From the NCBI GenBank assembly GCA_031399315.1, contig JANNOS010000025.1:1-12468 (forward strand): a stretch of 12,468 bases of DNA, written 5' to 3'. Shown here piece by piece: positions 6,475 to 12,468 of this stretch. The notes under the pieces are model-generated. The model was not told the DNA's origin and did no database searches. It was given only the letters and a program-made list of their open reading frames with translations. The stretch comes from Methylotenera_A sp031399315 (lineage in GTDB: Bacteria; Pseudomonadota; Gammaproteobacteria; Burkholderiales; Methylophilaceae). Made by a program: the position numbers and the translations under genes. Numbering within the stretch: the first letter of the stretch is position 1; the number at the start of each line of letters is the position of its first letter.

Positions 6475-7884
6475 ATGTCAGTAGCAAAAGTAATGAAGAT
6501 GGTAAAAGATAACGACATTAAATTTGTCGATTTTCGTTTTACTGATACCCGTGGTAAAGAACAACACGTGACCGTGCCTGTTTCTGCGTTCAACGAAGAT
6601 AAATTTACTGAAGGTCATGCTTTTGATGGCTCTTCAATTGCTGGCTGGAAAGGCATTCAAGCTTCTGACATGCAATTAATGCCAGATCCTACAACTGCTA
6701 ACATTGATCCATTTATGGACGAACCTACATTGATTTTAACTTGTGACGTAGTTGACCCAACAGATGGCAAAGGTTACGACCGTGACCCACGTAGCTTAGC
6801 AAAACGTGCTGAAGCATACCTAAAGTCAAGTGGTTTAGGCGATACAGCTTACTTTGGTCCAGAGCCAGAATTCTTTATTTTTGACTCCATCAACTGGTCA
6901 GTCGACATGAGCGGTAGCTCAGTTAAAATCAATTCAGAAGAGGCCGCTTGGGCGTCATCTGAGAAATTTGAAGGCGGCAATACAGGCCACCGTCCAGGTA
7001 TCAAAGGCGGCTACTTCCCTGTGCCTCCAGTCGATTCGTTGCAAGATGTGCGCTCTGCCATGTGCTTAACACTAGAAGCGATGGGCGTGCCCGTTGAAGT
7101 TCATCACCATGAAGTTGCAACGGCTGGTCAATGTGAAATCGGTACTAAATTTGCCACGTTGACTCAACGCGCTGACTGGACACAAATCCTCAAATACGTG
7201 GTGTTGAATACTGCGCATGCTTACGGTAAAACAGCAACCTTTATGCCTAAACCAATGTTTGGTGATAACGGTTCTGGTATGCACGTTCACCAATCAGTAT
7301 GGAAAGATGGCAAAAACTTGTTCGCAGGTAACGGCTATGCTGGTTTAAGCGATTTCGCGCTGTACTACATTGGCGGCATCATCAAACATGCCCGCGCATT
7401 AAACGCGATTACCAACCCAGGCACCAATTCATACAAACGTTTAGTACCACATTATGAAGCGCCAGTAAAATTGGCTTATTCTGCTAAAAATCGTTCTGCT
7501 GCGATTCGTATTCCTTTTGTGCATGGCGAAAAAGCACGTCGTGTTGAAGCGCGCTTCCCAGACCCAATCGCCAACCCATACTTGGCATTCTCTGCATTGC
7601 TAATGGCTGGTTTAGATGGCGTACAAAACAAAATCCACCCAGGCGAGCCAGCAACAAAAGACTTGTACCATCTTCCACCAGAAGAAGATGCATTGATTCC
7701 AACAGTCTGTTCTTCATTAGAGCAAGCACTAGAGTATTTAGACAAAGACCGCGAGTTCTTAACTAAAGGTGGCGTATTTACTGATGATTGGATTGATGCT
7801 TACATCGGTCTGAAGATGGAAGAAGTTACAAAAATCCGTCAAACACCACATCCAGTTGAGTTCAGCATGTACTACAGCTGCTAA
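6475..7884 (+). CDS. glnA: glutamine synthetase, type I (adenylylatable)
   Basis: GlnA condenses glutamate and ammonia to glutamine using ATP and is the main enzyme of ammonium assimilation in the cytoplasm. The 469-residue length equals that of the type I dodecameric enzymes. Visible landmarks are the beta-grasp element FDGSS (50-54), the metal-binding GPEPEFFIFD (128-137), the ammonia/glutamate region NGSGMHVHQS (265-274), NPGTNSYKRLVP (314-325), the ATP-site segment KNRSAAIRIP (338-347) and RFPDPIANPYLAF (360-372). Tyr398 in KDLYHLPPEE is the adenylylation site, so activity is expected to be switched by a GlnE adenylyltransferase encoded elsewhere. A clear AGGAG (6464-6468) precedes the ATG. 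Upstream are a sigma-54 promoter and NtrC sites; downstream are terminators and ntrBC. Confidence 0.99.
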   Translation: MSVAKVMKMVKDNDIKFVDFRFTDTRGKEQHVTVPVSAFNEDKFTEGHAFDGSSIAGWKGIQASDMQLMPDPTTANIDPFMDEPTLILTCDVVDPTDGKGYDRDPRSLAKRAEAYLKSSGLGDTAYFGPEPEFFIFDSINWSVDMSGSSVKINSEEAAWASSEKFEGGNTGHRPGIKGGYFPVPPVDSLQDVRSAMCLTLEAMGVPVEVHHHEVATAGQCEIGTKFATLTQRADWTQILKYVVLNTAHAYGKTATFMPKPMFGDNGSGMHVHQSVWKDGKNLFAGNGYAGLSDFALYYIGGIIKHARALNAITNPGTNSYKRLVPHYEAPVKLAYSAKNRSAAIRIPFVHGEKARRVEARFPDPIANPYLAFSALLMAGLDGVQNKIHPGEPATKDLYHLPPEEDALIPTVCSSLEQALEYLDKDREFLTKGGVFTDDWIDAYIGLKMEEVTKIRQTPHPVEFSMYYSC

Positions 7885-7900
7885 AACCTAGTTATGGTTA

Positions 7901-7917
7901 TGCACTAAAAAGGGGCA
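7901..7917. promoter_or_regulatory. NtrC-like site overlapping the glnA terminator region
   Basis: TGCACTAAAAAGGGGCA gives GCAC-N7-GGGC, one mismatch from the GCAC-N7-GTGC pattern. By recollection it differs at only two positions from a strong enterobacterial glnA NtrC site. It lies 17 bp after the glnA stop and overlaps the first terminator arm. A poor sigma-54-like element (TGGGTTTTAAGTTGTA, 7976-7991, GT instead of the near-invariant GC) lies downstream. Binding is uncertain. Confidence 0.3.
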
Positions 7918-7968
7918 GCCTAGACGGTGCTTTTTTGGTTGAAAAGGCAGCTTAGGCTGCCTTTTTTA
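7914..7968 (+). terminator. tandem rho-independent terminators after glnA
   Basis: The main hairpin pairs 7942-7951 (AAAAGGCAGC) with 7956-7965 (GCTGCCTTTT) around a TTAG loop, and a long T-rich tail follows. Ahead of it is a weaker hairpin, 7915-7920 with 7926-7930 with one bulged G, followed by six T. The segment 7914-7922 can also pair with 7953-7961, which would exclude the main hairpin. These elements should insulate the strongly expressed glnA from the genes downstream. Confidence 0.85.
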
Positions 7969-8102
7969 TTTTTTATGGGTTTTAAGTTGTATAAATCGCA
8001 CTTATTCCATTTCGTGCTGTCAGTGTCAACCATAATAGTTAATACTTCGTTGCTAACGCTAAGAGTCTCATCTAAACTATTGGAATGACTAAGAAAACTT
8101 AT

Positions 8103-8612
8103 ATGAACAAGCAATTTACCTTTATCAGCATTTTAATTTTTGCCTTAGCATTTTCAACATTCGCACATGCTGAAATATATAAACATGTGGATGCTGAAGG
8201 CCGCGTAACGTATTCTAACGTTAAAATAAAGGGTGCTAAGAAACTCTATTTAGAACCTGCTGATACTAGCTTTGGTAATAGTTCTGGGGGCGAGACAAAG
8301 CACGCGCCATCTACGCGAACAGCCACACCAGCAAGCTTTCCTAAGGTAGATGCAGGCACGCAAAACCAGCGTGATGGCAAACGTAAAGAGATTTTGCAAG
8401 CCGAATTAGATACTGAGAAAAAAGCATTAGAAGAGGCTAAAAAAGCCTATGCAGAAGGCGAGTCTAACCCTGAAGTCTTTAGAACAGCGGATGGGAAAAC
8501 CTTGCGCAACGTGCCTAAGTTTCAAGAAAAGATGAAGTTATTGCAAGCTAACGTAGCTGTACACCAACGCAATATTGAATTATTAGAAAAAGAAATTAGC
8601 ACGATTAATTAG
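8103..8612 (+). CDS. secreted DUF4124 domain protein with C-terminal coiled coil
   Basis: From the chosen ATG this is a 169-residue protein. A typical signal peptide (MNKQ, then a hydrophobic stretch to residue 19) ends at FAHA, with likely cleavage before Glu24. A DUF4124 domain follows at once, EIYKHVDAEGRVTYSNV (24-40), then a polar Ser/Thr/Pro-rich linker to about residue 90. From about 92 to 168 there is a highly charged helix likely to form a coiled coil, broken near 120-138 by SNPEVFRTADGK. It is thus a periplasmic or envelope protein of unknown function. An in-frame ATG at 8085 would add six residues but has no ribosome binding site. The 8103 start has AAGAAAA at a suitable distance and gives a cleaner signal peptide. 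From memory, proteins of this kind often sit between glnA and ntrB in related bacteria. Confidence 0.85.
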   Translation: MNKQFTFISILIFALAFSTFAHAEIYKHVDAEGRVTYSNVKIKGAKKLYLEPADTSFGNSSGGETKHAPSTRTATPASFPKVDAGTQNQRDGKRKEILQAELDTEKKALEEAKKAYAEGESNPEVFRTADGKTLRNVPKFQEKMKLLQANVAVHQRNIELLEKEISTIN

Positions 8613-8620
8613 TTTCTCAA

Positions 8621-8648
8621 CCAGCTTCAAAGCTGGCTTGTCTTTTGC
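8621..8648 (+). terminator. terminator after the DUF4124 gene
   Basis: CCAGCT-TCAA-AGCTGG (8621-8636) forms a six-pair stem with a tetraloop, extendable to seven pairs with a tight loop. It is followed by CTTGTCTTTT. It begins 8 bp after the stop codon and separates this gene from ntrB. Confidence 0.6.
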
Positions 8649-8657
8649 TTAAGTACT

Positions 8658-8692
8658 TTGTATAAACAAGCAACGTTTTAATTGCTATACAA
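8658..8692. promoter_or_regulatory. dyad upstream of ntrB, possible operator
   Basis: TTGTAT (8658-8663) pairs with ATACAA (8687-8692), and AGCAA (8669-8673) with TTGCT (8682-8686). A five-base bulge lies on the left and the loop is 8 nt. It lies in the 106-bp gap where the ntrBC promoter should be. No convincing sigma-70 hexamer pair could be fixed, though TACAAT at 8688-8693 could be a -10. The role is unknown. Confidence 0.3.
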
Positions 8693-8718
8693 TCTATATA
8701 GAATATTAAGCTTAAGCT

Positions 8719-9813
8719 ATGCTACAAAATGTCCCTTCCGGTTTTTCAGGTTTAGAGCATCTCGCTACAGCGGTGATGTTGCTTAATAAATCACACCAAG
8801 TGATTTATGCTAACCCTAGTACGGAAATATTATTTGCGCTTAGCGCTACGCATATCAACCAAAGCCATATTTCAGAAGTTTTCTTAAATTGCGAAGTATT
8901 GCAAACTGCCATAGACAATGCAGTTAAGAATGACAGTCCGTTTCGCGAACATGAGTTTGCACTCACCACCATGCGCCAACATTCATTTGCTGTTACTTGC
9001 ACGGTGACACCTTTTAAAATCGGTGATGCCTCGCTACTACTTGAATTCCAACAAATGGACCAACAACTGCGTATTGCGCGAGAAGAGCGCATGTTGATAC
9101 AGCAACAAGCGAACTCGGAGTTGCTTAGAAATTTAGCGCACGAAATTCGCAACCCATTAGGCGGGTTGCGTGGTGCTGCACAATTGCTAGAGCACGAACT
9201 TCCAAATCCTAATCTACGCGAGTACACGCAAGTAATCATTAAGGAGGCGGATAGGCTGCAAAGCTTGATGGATAGGCTCTTAGTGCCACATCGTGTGCCA
9301 AAATACGAACCTACCAACATTCATGAAGTATTAGAACGGGTTCGCAGCTTGCTACTGGCAGAGTCACCTAACAATATTAAAGTACTGCGTGACTACGATA
9401 CTAGCCTGCCAGATTTAATTGGCGACAGAGAAAAACTTATTCAGGCGGTGCTTAATATTGCGCGCAATGCTGTACAGGCCTTGCAAGCTAACGGTACAGT
9501 GAATGCAGAGGTTGTTTTGCGCACACGTGCCGAGCGTCAAGTCACGCTTTCTAAAAAGCGGTATCGTGTCGCCATTAAATTGCAGATTGCAGACAATGGC
9601 CCTGGCATCCCTGCTGACATTCGTGACAGAATTTTTTACCCGCTCGTTTCTGGCCGCGAGGGTGGAAGCGGGCTAGGGCTAGCCCTAGCACAAACTTTTA
9701 TTACGCAACACCACGGTATGATCGATTGCGAAAGTCAGCCAGGTAACACCTGTTTTACAATATTGTTACCTGTTGAAAGCTCTGTGATTAAAAATGCCAT
9801 TATTCAACAATAG
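8719..9813 (+). CDS. ntrB: nitrogen-regulation sensor histidine kinase NtrB
   Basis: NtrB (GlnL) is the cytoplasmic kinase/phosphatase that controls NtrC in response to nitrogen status through PII proteins. The 364-residue protein has no membrane segment. It starts with a PAS domain (about 10-115; GLEHLATAVMLLNKSHQVIYANPSTE type N-terminus). A dimerisation/phosphoacceptor helix follows with His141 in LAHEIRNPLGGL (139-150). The HATPase domain has N box NIARNAVQAL (246-255), G1 DNGPGIP (292-298) and G2 GSGLGLAL (316-323). All catalytic motifs are intact, and the length is slightly above the roughly 350 residues of the enteric protein. The start has no evident Shine-Dalgarno. A perfect 10-bp palindrome AGCTTAAGCT directly abuts the ATG. 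ntrC follows after 30 bp. Confidence 0.96.
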   Translation: MLQNVPSGFSGLEHLATAVMLLNKSHQVIYANPSTEILFALSATHINQSHISEVFLNCEVLQTAIDNAVKNDSPFREHEFALTTMRQHSFAVTCTVTPFKIGDASLLLEFQQMDQQLRIAREERMLIQQQANSELLRNLAHEIRNPLGGLRGAAQLLEHELPNPNLREYTQVIIKEADRLQSLMDRLLVPHRVPKYEPTNIHEVLERVRSLLLAESPNNIKVLRDYDTSLPDLIGDREKLIQAVLNIARNAVQALQANGTVNAEVVLRTRAERQVTLSKKRYRVAIKLQIADNGPGIPADIRDRIFYPLVSGREGGSGLGLALAQTFITQHHGMIDCESQPGNTCFTILLPVESSVIKNAIIQQ

Positions 9814-9843
9814 CAAAAACAAAACCTTAAGTTAGAGATTATT

Positions 9844-11232
9844 ATGAAACCAATTTGGATATTAGACGACGACAAATCAATTCGCTGGGTATTTGAGAAA
9901 GCACTGGCGCGTACCGATTTGGAATTTAAAACGTTCTCCTCAGTGGTAGAAGCGCTGAATGCGTTAAATCATGACCAACCACAAGTGATAGTCAGCGACA
10001 TCCGCATGCCAAATGGTTCTGGCTTAGATTTCTTAACAGAAGTTAAACAAAGATTTCCTGATATTCCTGTCATTATTATGACCGCATATTCTGACTTGGA
10101 AAGTGCTGTAGCCGCATTTCAAGGTGGTGCCTTTGAGTACTTAGCTAAGCCATTTGATGTAGACCAAGCGGTGGATGTGATTAAGCGTGCGGTAGAAGAA
10201 ACCATGCGCCAAGCCGTCGATAACGTCACATTGGAAGAAACCCCCGAAATTATCGGTCAGGCACCTGCCATGCAGGAGGTTTTTCGCGCTATTGGCCGCC
10301 TAAGCCGTTCGCACGCTACGGTACTTATAAACGGCGAATCCGGCAGTGGTAAGGAGTTAGTCGCTAGCGCTTTACATAGACACAGCCCACGCGCTGAAAA
10401 ACCCTTTATCGCCATCAATACAGCAGCTATTCCTAAAGATTTATTAGAGTCCGAATTGTTCGGGCACGAACGTGGTGCTTTTACTGGCGCAGCAGCAGCG
10501 AGGCGTGGGCGCTTTGAACAAGCTGATAATGGAACGCTTTTCCTAGATGAAATTGGTGATATGCCAGCTGATTTGCAAACACGGCTTTTGCGTGTTCTCA
10601 GTGATGGGCAATTTTACCGCGTGGGTGGGCATCAACCGCTGAAAGTCAACGTACGCGTCATTGCTGCAACTCACCAAGATCTGGAAGAGCGTGTAAAGCT
10701 AGGGCTTTTCCGTGAAGATTTATTTCACCGCCTCAATGTTATTCGCTTGCGATTGCCCCCATTAAGAGAACGTCGTGAAGATATTCCTTTACTTGCTAAG
10801 CACTTTTTGGCACATAGCGCACAAGAGCTAGGTGTAGAGCCTAAGCAGCTATCAGCGGCTGCGCTACGTTATCTAACAGTGGTTAACTGGAGCGGTAACG
10901 TACGCCAGCTAGAAAACGTTTGCCATTGGCTAACGGTAATGGCACCAGGTCAAAACGTAGATGTTGCCGATTTACCACCCGAATTGAAAGAAGATAATTC
11001 AAAATCATCTGGTAGCAGTTCTTGGCAAGAGGCGCTGGCTGCTGATGTGGCGGATGCCTTAAACCGTGGCGAGCAGAACGTGCTTGAAGCACGTACTAAA
11101 GAATTCGAACGTGTGATGATAATTAAAGCCTTGCTACATACTGGTGGTAGACGCATAGAAGCAGCGAATCAATTAGGCATGGGGCGTAATACCCTCACGC
11201 GTAAAATTCAAGAATTGGGTATAGACGAATAA
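9844..11232 (+). CDS. ntrC: nitrogen-regulation response regulator NtrC
   Basis: NtrC (GlnG) is the enhancer-binding activator of sigma-54 promoters in nitrogen limitation. The 462-residue protein has the standard three domains. The receiver domain (1-118) has acidic residues Asp8-Asp10, phosphoacceptor Asp52 in VSDIRMP, Thr80 and Lys102. The AAA+ domain (about 134-375) has Walker A GESGSGKE (164-171), the sigma-54-contacting loop GAFTGA (211-216), Walker B TLFLDE (231-236) and arginine-finger region LRERREDIP (307-315). The C-terminal Fis-type helix-turn-helix is at about 420-458 (RRIEAANQLGMGRNTLTRKI). A linker rich in Ser and Lys (383-393) precedes it. AGAGA upstream gives an acceptable ribosome binding site. 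It is co-transcribed with ntrB, and its probable target sites lie upstream of glnA in this window. Confidence 0.98.
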   Translation: MKPIWILDDDKSIRWVFEKALARTDLEFKTFSSVVEALNALNHDQPQVIVSDIRMPNGSGLDFLTEVKQRFPDIPVIIMTAYSDLESAVAAFQGGAFEYLAKPFDVDQAVDVIKRAVEETMRQAVDNVTLEETPEIIGQAPAMQEVFRAIGRLSRSHATVLINGESGSGKELVASALHRHSPRAEKPFIAINTAAIPKDLLESELFGHERGAFTGAAAARRGRFEQADNGTLFLDEIGDMPADLQTRLLRVLSDGQFYRVGGHQPLKVNVRVIAATHQDLEERVKLGLFREDLFHRLNVIRLRLPPLRERREDIPLLAKHFLAHSAQELGVEPKQLSAAALRYLTVVNWSGNVRQLENVCHWLTVMAPGQNVDVADLPPELKEDNSKSSGSSSWQEALAADVADALNRGEQNVLEARTKEFERVMIIKALLHTGGRRIEAANQLGMGRNTLTRKIQELGIDE

Positions 11233-11234
11233 CG

Positions 11235-11310
11235 GTCATTGCGAGGAATGAAACGAAGAAACAATCCAAGCTTACTGTTTTGCTTGGATTGCCGCGCTAC
11301 GCTCGTAATG
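11235..11310. repeat. inverted intergenic repeat between ntrC and the DUF6445 gene
   Basis: An inner perfect 10-bp inverted repeat (CAATCCAAGC 11262-11271, GCTTGGATTG 11282-11291) encloses a 10-nt loop. An outer 9-bp pair (CATTGCGAG 11237-11245, CTCGTAATG 11302-11310) has one mismatch. The element resembles the GTCATTGCGAG...CAATCC intergenic repeats common in many bacterial genomes. It lies 2 bp after the ntrC stop and 5 bp before the end of the convergent gene, so it may terminate both. On the minus strand it is followed by a TTTCTTCGTTTC tail. Confidence 0.8.
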
Positions 11311-11315
11311 GCAGA

Positions 11316-11990
11316 CTAAACATTAATCGCTTTAGATCTGCTAAGCGGAAATACACTTTGCTTTTGTGCATCAATTTTATTAATAAAAAATACCTGCGCC
11401 AGCCTTGAATCTGCCATTGTTTTGCCAAAAAACTGGTTAGCCGCATGATAATGCCTGCCCTCGTAGAGAATTAACGTGTTGTAGACGTTATTCACACAGA
11501 CTATTTCATCAAACATGTCGTGATAACTTGTATCCATAACTATTTCACCAGATCTAAATTTTCTATCATTTTCTTCTAATGCGCTTAAATATTTTTTCTC
11601 ATCAAATTTTTTGTTAGGTTTAAATAGTGAAGTTCCTGAATTTAGCGGCGCATCTGGCGTTAAATAAAGCACAGCGGCAAATATAGTATTCTGATCAGTA
11701 TGAATCACACCATCTTTATATTCTTCTGTAACACTTTGAAAATTAGTTGATATTGCCCAACGCATATAGTCGTACTCAGTATTATGAAATACTGATATCA
11801 TTTTTTTACATATTTTTTCGTGCAATGTACTATCTAAATCAAACAAATCTTTAGTTCTGCTTCCTGGATACACATACTCCAAATTCTGCCTTTCATGACA
11901 AAACGTGTATTTTTGCGCCAATGCAAACTTTCTAATCGCATCGGGGTTTTCATAGAAGTTTTCTATTACGGTAACAGGATATAAATTCAT
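11316..11990 (-). CDS. DUF6445 family protein, putative 2-oxoglutarate/Fe(II) oxygenase
   Basis: This 224-residue cytoplasmic protein has no signal peptide. Its layout resembles the DUF6445 group of non-heme iron oxygenase-like proteins. The N-terminus VTVIENFYENPDAIRKFAL (7-25) is followed by SRTKDLF (44-50), an HxD pair in GVIHTDQN (His97, Asp99), VLYLTPDAPLNSGTSLF (107-123), a distal histidine in EGRHYHAANQFFG (His180 or His182) and SRLAQVFFI with Arg196. These are the residues expected for iron and 2-oxoglutarate binding in the cupin fold. The substrate is unknown, and hydroxylation is inferred from fold only. It lies 31 bp downstream of cysC on the same strand and is probably co-transcribed. 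Two counted 60-bp lines inside it (11521-11640) are 25-27% GC against 50% for a glnA line, which suggests transfer. Confidence 0.75.
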   Translation of the reverse strand: MNLYPVTVIENFYENPDAIRKFALAQKYTFCHERQNLEYVYPGSRTKDLFDLDSTLHEKICKKMISVFHNTEYDYMRWAISTNFQSVTEEYKDGVIHTDQNTIFAAVLYLTPDAPLNSGTSLFKPNKKFDEKKYLSALEENDRKFRSGEIVMDTSYHDMFDEIVCVNNVYNTLILYEGRHYHAANQFFGKTMADSRLAQVFFINKIDAQKQSVFPLSRSKAINV

Positions 11991-12021
11991 AGCAATTCTT
12001 TTAAACTAATTAATAAAGAGG

Positions 12022-12468
12022 TCATTCAATATTTATTACGCCGTGCGAAACAAGGTAAGCCAGCACTTTATCTACACAATATTGTAATGGTTCTTGCCCT
12101 GTATTTAACACTAACTCTGGCTTTATTGGTGGCTCATAGGGTGATGAAATGCCAGTAAAGTCTTTAATGTCACCACGCCGCGCTTTGGCGTACAAGCCTT
12201 TTACATCTCGCTGTTCGCAAACACTTAAATCTGCTTTGCAGTATATTTCTATAAACTCACCTTGCTTTACCAAGCTGCGCACTCGGTCACGATCTGACTG
12301 ATAGGGTGAAATAAAAGCGGTTAGCGCAATCACGCCAGCCTCTAAAAATAGTTTACTCATTTCACCAATGCGACGAATATTTTCTTGTCTATCTTCAACT
12401 GAAAAACCTAAGTCTGAGCACAAACCATGCCGTACGTTATCTCCATCAAACACATAGGTACGGCATCT
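12022..12468 (-). CDS. cysC: adenylylsulfate kinase, 5' end cut by window edge
   Basis: CysC phosphorylates adenosine 5'-phosphosulfate (APS) to PAPS, the donor for sulfate reduction or for sulfotransferases. The reading frame is open to the right edge. The first in-frame GTG near it is an internal valine before FDGDNVRHGL, not a start. About 50 N-terminal residues, including the P-loop, lie outside. Visible family motifs are FDGDNVRHGL, DRQENIRRIGE, ALTAFISPYQSDRD, CEQRDVKGLYAKARRGDIKDFTGI and SPYEPP, then VDKVLAYLVSHGVI at the end. The protein is a stand-alone kinase at this end, with no C-terminal sulfurylase fusion. GC is about 45% in a counted line (12121-12180), unlike the AT-rich gene after it. 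Stand-alone CysC often serves sulfation of polysaccharides or metabolites, but here only the right-hand neighbour could show that. Confidence 0.93.
   Translation of the reverse strand, partial: RCRTYVFDGDNVRHGLCSDLGFSVEDRQENIRRIGEMSKLFLEAGVIALTAFISPYQSDRDRVRSLVKQGEFIEIYCKADLSVCEQRDVKGLYAKARRGDIKDFTGISSPYEPPIKPELVLNTGQEPLQYCVDKVLAYLVSHGVINIE

Noticed and set aside
8805..9320. 171-codon open frame on the minus strand
   Set aside because: It is antisense to ntrB, has abnormally many Cys and Ser, and no recognisable domain. ntrB motifs are intact in the same DNA.
12022..12453. complete 143-residue gene starting at the GTG at 12453
   Set aside because: The frame stays open to the window edge and the motif before FDGDN belongs to CysC. 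The P-loop domain must lie outside, so the gene is partial, not short.

Overview
The window looks like a chromosomal segment from a betaproteobacterium, most probably a methylotroph of the Methylophilaceae (Methylotenera/Methylophilus type). This is an inference from gene content, protein style and moderate GC, not a database result. The layout glnA, DUF4124 protein, ntrB, ntrC, an aroE-mtgA pair, and short GC-richer intergenic repeats in an otherwise AT-leaning genome all fit that group. No phage, transposase, tRNA, rRNA or CRISPR array is visible.

Left part (1-4030). A complete uvrA (UvrA, nucleotide excision repair) is followed after 7 bp by a small two-helix membrane protein (DUF2798). 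Facing it is a DUF456 membrane protein on the minus strand. The convergent gap holds a strong hairpin, and part of that hairpin recurs, inverted and interrupted, upstream of the DUF456 gene. The 317-bp gap between the DUF456 gene and mtgA holds this repeat and the likely mtgA terminator.

Middle (4030-6475). On the minus strand lie a single-domain rhodanese, aroE (shikimate dehydrogenase) and mtgA (monofunctional peptidoglycan glycosyltransferase). mtgA starts at a TTG only 4 bp after the aroE stop. A cluster of three 25-bp intergenic repeats sits between the rhodanese gene and aroE.

Nitrogen-control locus (6208-11232). glnA (glutamine synthetase) is preceded by a sigma-54 promoter and a perfect NtrC-type dyad, with a weaker second dyad 30 bp closer to the promoter. 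After glnA come tandem terminators, a secreted DUF4124 protein, and the ntrB/ntrC two-component pair that would act on the glnA promoter. The regulator, its sensor, its DNA target and its main metabolic target are therefore all in one 5-kb stretch. The modifiable tyrosine of glutamine synthetase is present.

Right edge (11233-12468). An inverted intergenic repeat separates ntrC from a minus-strand pair: adenylylsulfate kinase (cysC, cut by the window edge) and, 31 bp downstream, a DUF6445-type putative 2-oxoglutarate/Fe(II) oxygenase. The oxygenase gene is much more AT-rich than the rest of the window and is the most likely horizontally acquired gene. It is also the least understood one here.
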